Under the pieces are notes generated by a model. It was not told the DNA's origin. It did not search any database and saw nothing but the letters and a program-made list of their open reading frames with translations. From NCBI GenBank assembly GCA_035063765.1, contig JAPSFT010000008.1, forward strand, positions 62,001 through 126,000: a stretch of 64,000 bases of DNA. The letters are read 5' to 3'. Positions 9,995 to 22,244 of the stretch are shown here, piece after piece. Source of the DNA: Deltaproteobacteria bacterium (GTDB lineage Bacteria > Myxococcota_A > UBA9160 > PR03). A program made the position numbers and the translations under genes. Positions within the stretch are counted from its first letter, which is position 1, and the number at the start of each line of letters is the position of its first letter.

Positions 9995-11260
9995 GTGGCC
10001 GGACCGAGCGCTGAAGCGATCCCTGCGGCCGACCCGTTGCCGCCCGCGGAGCGGCGGCGCGGGCGGCGCCTCGCGGTGCTGAGCCACCCGGCCGGCATGA
10101 CCCACCGCACCATCTACACCGAGCAGCTTCCGACGCTCGCGCTCGTCGGGCTCGGGGCGAGCGAGGCGCTGGTCGGGCTCCAGCGCGCCTTCGAGCCGCT
10201 CTCGCAGCTCCTGCAGCTCGTTGCGCTGCGCGCGGTCGGGCGCGTGCGCAAGCGTTCGATCCTGCTCGCGGGCCAGGCCTTCGCCGTCCTGGCGGGGCTC
10301 CCGCTCGCCGCCTACGGCGTGCTCGCGAAGGCCGGCCCCGAGCTCGGGCCCGCCCTCGCGCTCGCGAGCCTCGCGCTGTGCGCGGTCGGGATCGTGGTCG
10401 GCAACGCGGTGTGGTTCCCGCTGCTGCGGGGCTACGTCGAGCCCGGCCGGACCGGGCAGTTCTTCGCTGTCCTGCGCAGCGGCTGGCACCTGACGCTGAT
10501 CGTCTACTTCGTGGCGGCCGAGCGCTGGCTCGCCGCGCATCCGGGCTCGTTCGGGCCGCTCTTCGCGGTCGCGTCGCTCGCGGGCCTCCTGCGCATCGCG
10601 CTCGTGGCGCGCCTGCCCGAAGCCCGCGGCTGCGGGCGCGAGCGCCTGCGCGCGCGTGACGCGCTCGGCCTGCTGCGCAGCGAGCCGCGCCTGCGCCGGT
10701 ACCTGGCGGGCATGATCCTCTACGGGGCGGCGCTCCGGGCGGCCACGCCCTTCGCGATCGTGATGATGCGCCGCATGCTCGGGCTCTCCGACGCCGACGT
10801 GGCGCTCGCGACCGCCGCCTTCTACGCGGGCGGCTTCGCGTCGCTCTACGTCTGGGGGCACGTCGTGGACCGCTTCGGCCCGCTCCCGGTGTTCCGGCTC
10901 ACCGCGCTGGGCGCCGCCGCGCTGCTCGCGGCCTTCGCCCTCCTGGGCGGCGCGGCGGGCGCTCCCGCGATGGTCGCCTTCTTCTTCCTGCTCGCGATCC
11001 TGAACGCGGGCTTCGGCGTCGCCGACACGCACGTGCTCTTCGGCATCGCGCCGGAGCACGAGCCCACGCCGACCCTGGTGATCGCCGGGCTCCTCACGAG
11101 CCTGGCCTACGGCGCGAGCCCCTTCGCCGCGGGGCTGCTGCTCAGCGCGGCGCTGGAGGCCGGCATTGCGCAGGGGCCGGCCTACCGCTGCCTCTTCCTC
11201 GCCACGGCGGCGCTCGGCGCCCTGGCGCCCCTGCCGCTGCGCCGCTTCGGCCGGCGCTGA
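9995..11260 (+). CDS. MFS transporter
   Basis: The 421-residue protein has roughly twelve membrane segments split by a central arginine-rich loop (EARGCGRERLRARDALGLL, around residue 210-230), the layout of major facilitator transporters. The N-terminal half has a RAVGRVRKRSILLAGQ loop. The second half has VWGHVVDRFGPLPVFRL, a motif-A-like loop. Substrate is unknown. The start is GTG 9995; the 34 residues before the first helix are polar and may be shorter in reality. Confidence 0.82.
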   Translation: MAGPSAEAIPAADPLPPAERRRGRRLAVLSHPAGMTHRTIYTEQLPTLALVGLGASEALVGLQRAFEPLSQLLQLVALRAVGRVRKRSILLAGQAFAVLAGLPLAAYGVLAKAGPELGPALALASLALCAVGIVVGNAVWFPLLRGYVEPGRTGQFFAVLRSGWHLTLIVYFVAAERWLAAHPGSFGPLFAVASLAGLLRIALVARLPEARGCGRERLRARDALGLLRSEPRLRRYLAGMILYGAALRAATPFAIVMMRRMLGLSDADVALATAAFYAGGFASLYVWGHVVDRFGPLPVFRLTALGAAALLAAFALLGGAAGAPAMVAFFFLLAILNAGFGVADTHVLFGIAPEHEPTPTLVIAGLLTSLAYGASPFAAGLLLSAALEAGIAQGPAYRCLFLATAALGALAPLPLRRFGRR

Positions 11261-11279
11261 GCGCCTGCCCTCACGCCGC

Positions 11280-12251
11280 TCAGGGCACGAGCACGACGCG
11301 GCCGAAGGCCGCGCGGCTCTCGCCGTAGGCGTGCGCCGCCGCGGCCTCCGCGAGCGGGAAGCGCCGGTCGACGAAGACCCGCAGGCGGCCGGCCGCGACG
11401 TCGTCCAGGTGGCGCGCGATCATCGCGAAGACCCGCTCGCGGGCGAAGAAGGCCTCGGCGCCGAGGAACACGCCGGTGAGCGAGCGGTTGCCCGCCGACA
11501 GGCTCGCGACGTCGAGCTGCCGGCCCGCGCGGCTCGCGTCGCCGACCGTGATGCAGCGGCCGCGGTAGCCCAGGCAGGCAAGGCTCTTCTGGAGCGTGGC
11601 GCCGCCCACCGGGTCCACCACCAGATCGCAGCCGCGCCCCCCGGTGATCTCCTGCACCGCGGCCACGAAGTCGCGCGCGCGGTAGTCGATCCCGTGGTCG
11701 AGGCCGAGCTCGCTGCGCAGGCGCGCGAGCTTTGCCTCGCTGCCGGCGGTGGCGATCACGCGGGCCCCGGCGCGCTTCGCGAGCTGGATCGCCGCCAGCC
11801 CGACGCCGCTCGCGCCCGCCTGGATCAGCACGGTCTCGCCGGCCGCGAGGCGCCCGAACTCGAAGAGACAGTCGTCGGCGGTGCCGAAGGGGATCGGCAC
11901 GCAGGCCGCCGCCTCGAGGTCGGCGCCGTCCGGGACCGGCCAGGTGAAGCCGGCCGGCACCGCCACGCGCTCGGCGTGCGAGCCGTGCAGCATCATCGCG
12001 ACCACGCGCTGGCCGGCACGCCGGTCGCGGACCTCGGGACCGACCTCGCGGACCCGGCCCGCGCACTGGTAGCCCACCACGTGCGGGAAGCTCGCGATCG
12101 CGCCGCGCGCGCGGTTGCCGAGGTCACCGCCCTCGATCGAGATCGCCTCGACCTCGACGACGACGCCGTCGGGCGCGCAGGGCGGATCGGGGAGCTCCTC
12201 GTAGCGGAGCACCTCGGGCGGTCCGGTGCGGTGGATCACGGCGGCCTTCAC
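11280..12251 (-). CDS. Quinone oxidoreductase-type zinc-free alcohol dehydrogenase family protein
   Basis: The 323-residue protein is a medium-chain reductase of the QOR type. It begins MKAAVIHRTGPPEVLRYEE, typical of NADPH:quinone reductases, and has the nucleotide loop GASGVGLAAIQLAKRAGARV. The structural-zinc cysteines of true alcohol dehydrogenases are absent. It should reduce quinones or enones with NADPH. It is the last of five minus-strand genes and lies 66 bases after aroC. Confidence 0.9.
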   Translation of the reverse strand: MKAAVIHRTGPPEVLRYEELPDPPCAPDGVVVEVEAISIEGGDLGNRARGAIASFPHVVGYQCAGRVREVGPEVRDRRAGQRVVAMMLHGSHAERVAVPAGFTWPVPDGADLEAAACVPIPFGTADDCLFEFGRLAAGETVLIQAGASGVGLAAIQLAKRAGARVIATAGSEAKLARLRSELGLDHGIDYRARDFVAAVQEITGGRGCDLVVDPVGGATLQKSLACLGYRGRCITVGDASRAGRQLDVASLSAGNRSLTGVFLGAEAFFARERVFAMIARHLDDVAAGRLRVFVDRRFPLAEAAAAHAYGESRAAFGRVVLVP

Positions 12252-12317
12252 GGCTTCCCTCCTCGAGCGCAGCGGAACCCTACCGCCCCGGGCGGTACCC
12301 TGCGCGCAGCGGCGCTC

Positions 12318-13409
12318 TCAGCGCGGGATCGCGTCGGTCGCGCGCTGGCGCAGCCAGTGATCGGCGAGGACCAGCAGGACGGCGGCCTCCACGATCGGCA
12401 CCGCGCGCGGGAGCACGCAGGGATCGTGGCGGCCCTCCGCCTCGAGCACGACCGCACGGCCGGCGCGGTCCACGGTGTCCTGGGCGAGGCGGATCGTCGC
12501 GGTCGGCTTGAAGGCGACGCGCAGCACGATGTCCTCGCCGTTCGTGATCCCCCCCTGCACGCCGCCCGAGCGGTTGCTGCGGGTGCGCGGGCGGCCGTCG
12601 GGGCCGGGCTCGAAGGGGTCGTTGTGCTCGATGCCCGTCTGGCGTGTGCCGGTGAAGCCGCTGCCGATCTCGAAGCCCTTCGAGGCGGGGAGCGAGAGCG
12701 CCGCCTTCGCGAGGTCGGCCTCGAGCTTGTCGAAGACCGGCTCGCCGAGCCCGGCCGGGACGCCGCGCGCCACGCACTCGACGACACCGCCCAGGGAGTC
12801 GCCGCGCCGGCGCGCCTCGTCGATCTGGCGCTCCATCCGGGCGGCGGCTTCGGCGTCCGGGCAGCGCACGGGATGCGCCTCCACCTGCGCCAGCGACACC
12901 GCCGAGGGGTCGATCTTCGCGTCGACCGCGTGCACCTGCCGGACCCACGCCAGGACCTCGATGCCGGCCTGGCTGGCGAGGAGCTTGCGCGCGATCGCGG
13001 CGGCGGCGACGCGCCCGATCGTCTCGCGCGCGCTCGCGCGCCCGCCGCCCTGCCAGTTGCGGATCCCGTACTTGGCCTCGGTGGTCCAGTCGGCGTGCGA
13101 GGGCCGGTAGACGTCGCGCAGGTGCTCGTAGGCCTGCGGGCGCGCGTCGGCGTTGCGCACGAGGATCGCGATCGGGCTGCCGATCGTCTTCCCCTCGAAG
13201 ACGCCCGACAGGAGCTCGGCGCGATCGGCCTCCTGGCGCGGGGTCGTCAGGTGGCTCTGGCCGGGCCGGCGGCGGTCGAGGTCGCGCTGGATCTCCTCGA
13301 CCGCGAGCGGCAGCCGCGGCGGGCAGCCGTCCACCACCACCCCGACGCCGCCGCCGTGCGACTCGCCGAAGGTGGTGGCGCGGAAGAGCCGGCCCGTCGT
13401 GCTGCCCAT
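12318..13409 (-). CDS. aroC: Chorismate synthase
   Basis: The 363-residue enzyme makes chorismate from 5-enolpyruvylshikimate 3-phosphate, the last shared step to aromatic amino acids, using reduced FMN. Signatures are visible: the start [20 protein letters not shown], the middle [20 protein letters not shown]-like segment (here [10 protein letters not shown]), and the late [14 protein letters not shown]. Length is normal. It follows the Smr gene by 39 bases in a minus-strand run and precedes a QOR-type gene. Confidence 0.97.
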   Translation of the reverse strand: MGSTTGRLFRATTFGESHGGGVGVVVDGCPPRLPLAVEEIQRDLDRRRPGQSHLTTPRQEADRAELLSGVFEGKTIGSPIAILVRNADARPQAYEHLRDVYRPSHADWTTEAKYGIRNWQGGGRASARETIGRVAAAAIARKLLASQAGIEVLAWVRQVHAVDAKIDPSAVSLAQVEAHPVRCPDAEAAARMERQIDEARRRGDSLGGVVECVARGVPAGLGEPVFDKLEADLAKAALSLPASKGFEIGSGFTGTRQTGIEHNDPFEPGPDGRPRTRSNRSGGVQGGITNGEDIVLRVAFKPTATIRLAQDTVDRAGRAVVLEAEGRHDPCVLPRAVPIVEAAVLLVLADHWLRQRATDAIPR

Positions 13410-13448
13410 GGACGCGCAGGATAGTCGCCCGCTCGGGCTTCGTCGCGC

Positions 13449-13847
13449 TCAGCGCCGCCGCCGCAGCAGCACGTAGCTGGCGCCGCCCGCGTGGCGCGAC
13501 GCACTGGCGAAGGCCAGCACCGCGGCGCCGTGCGGCTCTTCGGCGAGCCAGTCGGGGAGCGCGTCGCGCAGCACCGCCCCGGCTTCGCCCGAGCGCGCGC
13601 CGCGCCCGTGGATCACGAGGAGGCAGCGCTCGCCGGCGGCCAGCGCTTCGCGCAGCTCCGCTCGCAGCCGCCGGCGCGCCTCCTCGCGGCGCAGGTAGTG
13701 CAGGTCGAGCTCGCGATCCGCCGGCGGGTCGCCCTGGCGCAGCCGCGCCAGGCGCTTGCGGTCGAAGCCCGGCACGGCGCCGTCGAGGCGGCCGCCGCCG
13801 TGGTCGATCAGCACGAAGGGCCGTCGCTCGCTGGTGTCCGCGGCCAT
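13449..13847 (-). CDS. Smr-domain protein (small MutS-related)
   Basis: The 132-residue protein has a C-terminal Smr domain: the LDLHYLRREEARRRL helix and CLLVIHGRGARSG loop, followed by a hydrophobic end (GGASYVLLRRRR). In larger relatives (MutS2) this domain nicks or binds DNA; stand-alone Smr proteins may act on RNA. The start at 13847 overlaps the end of mutY by 40 bases, so the genes are coupled. The context of mutY suggests DNA repair, as an inference. Confidence 0.85.
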   Translation of the reverse strand: MAADTSERRPFVLIDHGGGRLDGAVPGFDRKRLARLRQGDPPADRELDLHYLRREEARRRLRAELREALAAGERCLLVIHGRGARSGEAGAVLRDALPDWLAEEPHGAAVLAFASASRHAGGASYVLLRRRR

Positions 13848-14992
13848 CGCCCGAGCTTGCCCGAGGCGCCCGGCACGCGCTCGCTGCGTGCCGTGGCGAG
13901 CGCCCGCCGGCCGACCGTCCCGAGCGGCAGGGCGTCGAGCTCCGCGTCCGACAGCCAGCGATGGGCGTCCCACCCGGAGCGGCGCACCCGGCCCGGCGCC
14001 GCCTCGCAGCGGAACAGGCGCAGGGAGAGCCGCCGGTGGGTGAAGGCGTAGTCGAGCCGGCCGGCCGGCTCGATCGCGGCGACGGCGAGCCCGAGGCGCT
14101 CGCGCAGGAGGGCGGCGAGCGCACCGGGCCCCCCCGCCCGGACGCTCGCGACCTCGCCGCCGGGCAGCTCCCAGAGCCCGCCGAGCAGGCCGCGGGCGGG
14201 TCGCCGCACGGCGAGCGCGCGGCCGCGGCGCCGCACGAGCGCCGCCACCGCGTGGACGGGCTCCGGCGCGCGCTTCGGCGCGCGCCGCGGGAGCGCCCCG
14301 GCGTCCCCCGCCGCGCGCGCGTCGCACGCGCGGGCGAGCGGACAGGCGTCGCAGCGCGGGGCGCGCGGCACGCAGACGAGCGCGCCGAGCTCCATCAGGG
14401 CCTGGTTCAGGTCGCCGGGCGCGTCGCCCGCGGCGAGCGCCTCGGCTTCCTCCCACAGCCGCGCGCGCGCGGCCGGGCTCCCGATCTCCTCGCGCAGGCC
14501 GAGCACGCGCGCGAGCACGCGCGCCACGTTGCCGTCGACGATCGGGGCCGGCCGGCCGTAGGCGATCGAGGCCACGGCGCCCGCCGTGTAGGGGCCGACG
14601 CCGGGCAGGCTGCGCAGCGCCTCGACCTGGTCGGGCACGCGGCCCGCGAAGCGCTCCACCACCTCCTCCGCCGCGCGCTTCAGGTTGCGCGCGCGCGAGT
14701 AGTAGCCGAGGCCCGACCACAGGCCGAGCACGTCGTCGAGGTCGGCGACCGCGAGCGTGCCGGGATCGGGAAAGCGCGCCAGGAAGCGCTCCCAGTAGGG
14801 GATCACCGCCTCGACGCGGGTCTGCTGGAGCATCGTCTCGGAGACCCAGATCGCCCACGGGTCGCGCGTGCGGCGCCAGGGCAGGTCGCGGCGCGCGGCG
14901 CGATACCAGGCGAGCAGCGCGCGGCGCCGGCGCGCCCGCGCGCCTACTGCCGGGCGGCGGCGATCTGCGGGTCGAGCCGGTCGCGCTGCCAC
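13808..14992 (-). CDS. mutY: A/G-specific adenine DNA glycosylase
   Basis: MutY removes adenine mispaired with 8-oxoguanine. The glycosylase domain has AIWVSETMLQQTRVEAV, the helix-hairpin-helix RSLPGVGPYTAGAVASIAYG and the catalytic aspartate in PIVDGNVARVLARV. The [4Fe-4S] cluster cysteines follow the rule C-x6-C-x2-C-x5-C (CVPRAPRCDACPLARAC). A C-terminal NUDIX-like domain (RGLLGGLWELPGGEV) recognises 8-oxoG. No ATG fits; GTG at 14992 is chosen, which overlaps the end of the peptidase gene by 49 bases and gives 394 residues. A start further in is possible. Confidence 0.93.
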   Translation of the reverse strand: MAARPARPADRRRPAVGARARRRRALLAWYRAARRDLPWRRTRDPWAIWVSETMLQQTRVEAVIPYWERFLARFPDPGTLAVADLDDVLGLWSGLGYYSRARNLKRAAEEVVERFAGRVPDQVEALRSLPGVGPYTAGAVASIAYGRPAPIVDGNVARVLARVLGLREEIGSPAARARLWEEAEALAAGDAPGDLNQALMELGALVCVPRAPRCDACPLARACDARAAGDAGALPRRAPKRAPEPVHAVAALVRRRGRALAVRRPARGLLGGLWELPGGEVASVRAGGPGALAALLRERLGLAVAAIEPAGRLDYAFTHRRLSLRLFRCEAAPGRVRRSGWDAHRWLSDAELDALPLGTVGRRALATARSERVPGASGKLGRWPRTPASDGPSC

Positions 14993-16308
14993 TTCGCGTC
15001 CCACCACTCCACCGGGTCGACGTAGTGGCCCGCGAGCAGCATGGCGAAGTGCAGGTGGTCGCCGCCAGCGAGCCCCGTCTGGCCGGAGTGCCCGAGCGTC
15101 TGGCCCTTCGCGACCGTGTCGCCCACCGCGACGTCGATGCTCGAGAGGTGCCCGTAGAGCGAGAAGAGCCCGAGCCCGTGATCCACGATCACGCACTGGC
15201 CGTAGATCCCGAGCTCGTCGGCGAAGACCACCCGCCCCGCGTTCGAGGCCGTCACCGGCGCGCCCGCCAGCGAGGCCAGGTCGTAGCCGTAGTGGGTCGA
15301 CTCGGAGACCTTCTCGGCGTCCACGATGTAGCTGCGCTTCTCGGCGAAGGGGCTCGTCACCTTCGAGTTCGCCATCTGCTCGAAGGCGCCGTCCCAGAGC
15401 GGTGTCGGGGAGCTCTCGGCCGTGACCTCGCGGATCCGCTTCTCGTTCTCCGCCCGGACCCGGGTGTTGATCTCCTGGAAGGCCCGGAGGCGGTCGCTCG
15501 CGTCGACGTCCACGGCTTCCGCCAGCTCGCCGATCTTGTTCTCGAGGAAGCTCGGCGGGAGGTTCAGCATGGCCTCCGGCACGCGGCGCTCCTCGATCTT
15601 CACCTGCGGGGTCGCCTGGCCGCGGTTGCCGGCCTCGTCCTCGGCGATCAGCACCGGCTTCGTGTCGGGCTGGTCGATCGGGAGCGGGAAGAGCGCGAGC
15701 CGCCAGCCCGCATCGTGCCGGGCGGCCGGGTCGTCGGCGCCGACCCGGATGGCGGGGAAGAAGCGCTCGCCGAGCTCGACCCCGTCGCGCACGGTCCGCT
15801 CGCCCACGCGATAGGCGAGCGCCACGGAGCCGCCGCGCCTCGCGTACACGATGCCAGGCTCGACCGAGACCGCGGGCGAGCGGAAGTCGAAGCGCAGCGG
15901 GATCTCGAGCTGCGTCTCGTTGCCCCCGCCCCAGCTCCGGAAGGCGTGGTCGCGGGCCGTGACGCGCAGCGTGGCGTCGCCGTCCTTCGCGCCGAGCGCC
16001 TTCGGGTCGATCACGAGCTCGACGGTGGCCGGTGCGCCCGGGCCGAAGGGCAGCCAGCGGCCGGGGCCCAGGGCCTGCTCGACGAGGGGTGTCTCGCCCG
16101 CCCCGTGGACCAGCACGGCGGCGAGCGACTTCGGGCCCGCGCCGGCGTCGGTCACGGTGAGCGCGACCGTGCGGCCGTCCTTGCCGATCGCGAGCGCGGC
16201 CGGCGCCTCGATCGCGGGCGGCGTGCCCTCGCAGCGCACCATGCCCACGGCGAGCAGGGCCGGCAGCGCCGCCAGGAGCACGAAGATCCCCAGTCCCGAA
16301 CGCGACAT
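14944..16308 (-). CDS. M23-family metallopeptidase, exported
   Basis: The 454-residue protein has a signal (FVLLAALPALLAVGMVRCEG), possibly leaving an anchored end. The C-terminal LytM domain shows STHYGYDLAS (metal histidine and aspartate) and GGDHLHFAMLL (HxH). It should cut peptidoglycan peptides in the periplasm or be an activator of amidases. The 250 residues between have beta-rich segments including a bacterial Ig-like stretch. It is the first gene of the minus-strand run leading to mutY. Confidence 0.92.
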   Translation of the reverse strand: MSRSGLGIFVLLAALPALLAVGMVRCEGTPPAIEAPAALAIGKDGRTVALTVTDAGAGPKSLAAVLVHGAGETPLVEQALGPGRWLPFGPGAPATVELVIDPKALGAKDGDATLRVTARDHAFRSWGGGNETQLEIPLRFDFRSPAVSVEPGIVYARRGGSVALAYRVGERTVRDGVELGERFFPAIRVGADDPAARHDAGWRLALFPLPIDQPDTKPVLIAEDEAGNRGQATPQVKIEERRVPEAMLNLPPSFLENKIGELAEAVDVDASDRLRAFQEINTRVRAENEKRIREVTAESSPTPLWDGAFEQMANSKVTSPFAEKRSYIVDAEKVSESTHYGYDLASLAGAPVTASNAGRVVFADELGIYGQCVIVDHGLGLFSLYGHLSSIDVAVGDTVAKGQTLGHSGQTGLAGGDHLHFAMLLAGHYVDPVEWWDAKWQRDRLDPQIAAARQ

Positions 16309-16448
16309 CGCACCCCCCCGAGCGCGGCAGTCTAACAGCTCGCTCCGGCGGCGTTGACGGCCCCGGCCGGCTCTTCCATCCTGCGCCGGCCCTCGATCGG
16401 GACGAAGCCGGGGGCCGGGCGCTGCGCGCCCTGCATCGGGAGGCCTCC

Positions 16449-17081
16449 ATGGCTCTGCGTCGGCTCGTGCTCGTGCGGCATGGGGAGAGCGAGGGCAACT
16501 CGCGCATCCGCCTGATCGGCAGCGGCGACCCGCCGCTCTCGAGCGAGGGCCGCGCCCAGATGCTGGCGGCGCGCGCCGCGCTCGCCGGCCAGGTGATCGA
16601 CGCCGTCGTCGCGAGCCCCGCGCGCCGCTCGTGGCAGTCCGCGCAGGTCCTGACCGGCGGTAGCACCCTGCGCCTCGAGGCCGACCTGCGCGAGGTCCAC
16701 TTCGGCCGCTGGGAGGGCCGCCGGGTCGACGAGATCCGCGCCGCCGACCCGGTGCTCTACGAGCAGTGGCGCGAGCTCGCGCCCGGCTTCGAGTACCCGG
16801 GCGGCGAGCTGCGCGCGGCCTTCCGCGCGCGCATCGAGCGCGGCTTCGCGCGCCTCGACGCCTCGGGTGCCACCTCGGCGCTTCTGGTCGCCCACAAGGG
16901 CGTGATCCGCCACCTCGTCCACAAGCTCACCGGCGCCTCGCTCGAGGAGCGCGACCGGCCCGCGCTCGGCGAGGTCCTGATCCTGACCCGTGTCGGCGAC
17001 CACTGGGAGATCGGCGCCCGCTCGAGCAACCCGCCGGGCGTCGAGACACCCGCACCGACGGCGCCGGCCGAGGCGGCGTAG
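16449..17081 (+). CDS. Histidine phosphatase family protein
   Basis: The 210-residue protein is a cytosolic phosphoglycerate-mutase-like phosphatase. The catalytic motif LVLVRHGESEGNSRI is at the start. The second histidine lies in LLVAHKGVIRHLVHKL, where lysine replaces the usual glycine. Family members act on phosphosugars or alpha-ribazole phosphate; the substrate is unknown here. It is monocistronic, with acs converging from the right, and divergent from the M23 gene. A TTGACG hexamer lies upstream near 16355. Confidence 0.85.
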   Translation: MALRRLVLVRHGESEGNSRIRLIGSGDPPLSSEGRAQMLAARAALAGQVIDAVVASPARRSWQSAQVLTGGSTLRLEADLREVHFGRWEGRRVDEIRAADPVLYEQWRELAPGFEYPGGELRAAFRARIERGFARLDASGATSALLVAHKGVIRHLVHKLTGASLEERDRPALGEVLILTRVGDHWEIGARSSNPPGVETPAPTAPAEAA

Positions 17082-17107
17082 CCGGCCAGGCGCCGCCGCC
17101 GCGTCGC

Positions 17108-19066
<1,959 letters not shown>

Positions 19067-19106
19067 GGGGAGCGGGCTCCTCGGTCGGTGGGGGAAGGGA
19101 GGGCGG

Positions 19107-20414
<1,308 letters not shown>

Positions 20415-20870
20415 GGCGCGCGAGCATACCGCGCTCGGGAGGGCATGCGGCCGGGAGGAACGGAAAGCGGCACTGCCGCCCGGAGCTGCATGCCGAGGAC
20501 ACAGCGGAAAAGACCGTAGAACCAGCTGTTGGAGCCGGATCTGCCGCCTGCCGCCCGGTTCTTCCACAGCTCCTGGTGCCTCCTGCGGCTGCGCCAGGCG
20601 AAGATCGTCTCTCGCGTCGATCCGGAGGAAACCCGCCCTGATTCCAGGCAGTTGGCTTCACGCGAGCCGCGCCGGGGCGAGCTGGCACGGATCGTGCTCC
20701 TCCGAGGAGCCGTGGAGACGTTCTGGATGTCTCCGGAGAACGGCAACGGGCGCGCTCGTTCTCCGGAGGACGCGTCTCGGGGACTCCGGGGATAGCACCC
20801 CAAAAGGCGCTTTCCCCCAAGAAATCGGCACCCCGCCTTTCCCGGAGTCCCCGGGGCACCGGAACGACAG
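20415..20870. other. Structured intergenic region, candidate non-coding RNA
   Basis: No credible protein lies here, but several long inverted repeats do. Hairpin one, GGCATGC at 20442-20448 pairs 20488-20494. Hairpin two, GGAGAC (20714-20719) pairs 20729-20734. Hairpin three has twelve bases (20731-20742 with 20757-20768) and shares four bases with hairpin two, so they exclude one another. Hairpin four has a 13-base outer stem (20778-20790 with 20841-20853) with a nested seven-base stem (20803-20809 with 20834-20840) directly against it. The terminator at 20871 follows. The strand is uncertain; it could be a plus-strand RNA or the leader of pepP. Confidence 0.5.
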
Positions 20871-20907
20871 AGCCCCCCGGCCGAGTGTGCCGGGGGGCTT
20901 CTTGTTT
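20871..20907 (+). terminator. Strong intrinsic terminator, best in plus direction
   Basis: An 11-base perfect stem (AGCCCCCCGGC at 20871-20881, paired with 20889-20899) has a seven-base loop and is followed on the plus strand by TCTTGTTT. On the minus strand it lies 36 bases after the rnd stop but has only a weak T stretch. It therefore either ends a plus-strand RNA from the region before or ends rnd transcription, or both. Confidence 0.8.
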
Positions 20908-20934
20908 CCGGGCCGTGCGCTCGGCGCGGCGGGC

Positions 20935-22092
20935 TCAGTCGCCCTCTTCCTCGTCCCCGCGCAGCGCGTCGGCGATCTCGCGCCCGAACTCGCGCACGAA
21001 CCAGCCCTTCAGCTCCGGGATCTCCGCCACCTCGGCGGCCCGGGCGGGATTCCTCCACGCGATCGCCTCGAGGCCGGTGTTCGGGCACAGGACCCCCGGG
21101 TCGAGGCCCAGCTCCCTGGCGCGCCCGGTGCGCCAGCGCTTGAGCCGCTCGACGCGCTTCTCGGTGCGGCGGTCCATGCGCCGCCGCCCGCTCCCCTCGA
21201 CGCGCCGCAAGGGACCGTGCGGCGAGCCGGCGCCCTTCGTCACCGCCGCCAGGATCTCCTTGCCGAGCCGGCGCAGGATCAGCTCGGTGATGCCCTTGAT
21301 CGAGCCGAGCTCCGCGGTGTCGCGCGGCTGGCGCTGCGCGATCTCGAGCAGCGTACGGTTGCCGAGCACCTTGAAGGGCGGGCGGTCGACCTCGCGCGCA
21401 CGCGCGTCGCGCAGCAGGTAGAGCTCGCGCAGGATCGAGAGCTGAACGGGCGGCAGGCCCTTGGCGCCCTTGATGCGCAGGTAGCCCGCGCCGTCGAACT
21501 CGCGCGGCGGCCAGGTACGGGCCACCAGCGTCTCGAACTCCTCCTTCGCCCAGGCGAGCCGGCCCTTCTCCTCGAGCTGTGCCTCGAGCTTGTCGGCGAG
21601 CTGGACCAGGTGCGCGACGTCGGAGGCGGCGTAGAGGAGCTGGCTCTCGCGCAGCGGGCGCGTCGACCAGTCGGAGCGCTGCTCGTCCTTCGGGAGCTTC
21701 ACGTTGAAGTGTCGCTCGGAGAGCGCGGCCAGGCCGACGGCGGGATAGCCGAGCAGCTGGGCCGACACCATCGTGTCGAAGAGGTGCGCGAACTCGAAGC
21801 CGCAGTCGCGCTTGAGCACGTAGAGGTCGTACTCGGCGGCGTGGAAGATCTTGCGCACCTTCCGGGCGGCGAAGACCGGCCCGAGCGGCGCCAGCTCCGA
21901 GGGGCCTCCGAGCGCCAGGGGATCGACCAGGAAGATCCCCTCGCTCGATGCGATCTGTACCAGGCAGGTCTTGTCGTAGTAGTGGTAGAAGCTGTCGGCC
22001 TCGGTATCGACCGCGATCACCTTCTCGCGAAGCAGGTCCTTGGCCAGGGCCCGCAGCTCGGCCTCGCGCTCGATGCGCACGTAGTCCGCCAA
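20935..22092 (-). CDS. rnd: Ribonuclease D
   Basis: The 385-residue enzyme is a 3'-5' exoribonuclease of the DEDDy class that trims tRNA and other RNA. The acidic residues are seen in VIAVDTEADSFYHYYDKT (DTEAD), HAAEYDLYVLKRDCG, and LLYAASDVAHLVQLAD (with Tyr before Asp). An HRDC domain follows, from about residue 220 (LGNRTLLEIAQRQP). The C-terminal part (basic) is somewhat unusual. It is divergent from the FIST gene, 152 bases away, where promoters must lie. Confidence 0.94.
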   Translation of the reverse strand: MADYVRIEREAELRALAKDLLREKVIAVDTEADSFYHYYDKTCLVQIASSEGIFLVDPLALGGPSELAPLGPVFAARKVRKIFHAAEYDLYVLKRDCGFEFAHLFDTMVSAQLLGYPAVGLAALSERHFNVKLPKDEQRSDWSTRPLRESQLLYAASDVAHLVQLADKLEAQLEEKGRLAWAKEEFETLVARTWPPREFDGAGYLRIKGAKGLPPVQLSILRELYLLRDARAREVDRPPFKVLGNRTLLEIAQRQPRDTAELGSIKGITELILRRLGKEILAAVTKGAGSPHGPLRRVEGSGRRRMDRRTEKRVERLKRWRTGRARELGLDPGVLCPNTGLEAIAWRNPARAAEVAEIPELKGWFVREFGREIADALRGDEEEGD

Positions 22093-22244
22093 TGTCTCTC
22101 GTCTTCCCAGAGGGGCCGGCGTCCCAGGAGTTCACGACCTAGGGGCTTTGCGGCGCCAGGAGGGGTGCAGCGGCGCAGCGGGGCCGATGCTAGCCGAGCC
22201 CCCCCTTCGAGGGAAGCCGAGCGCCGGGCGCGTATCCTCGGCCC

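Noticed and set aside
20529-20795. 88-residue plus-strand reading frame in the rnd-pepP gap
   Set aside because: It starts with TTG, has no ribosome binding site and its bases are largely taken up by the stems of the structured region. No protein-like pattern is seen.
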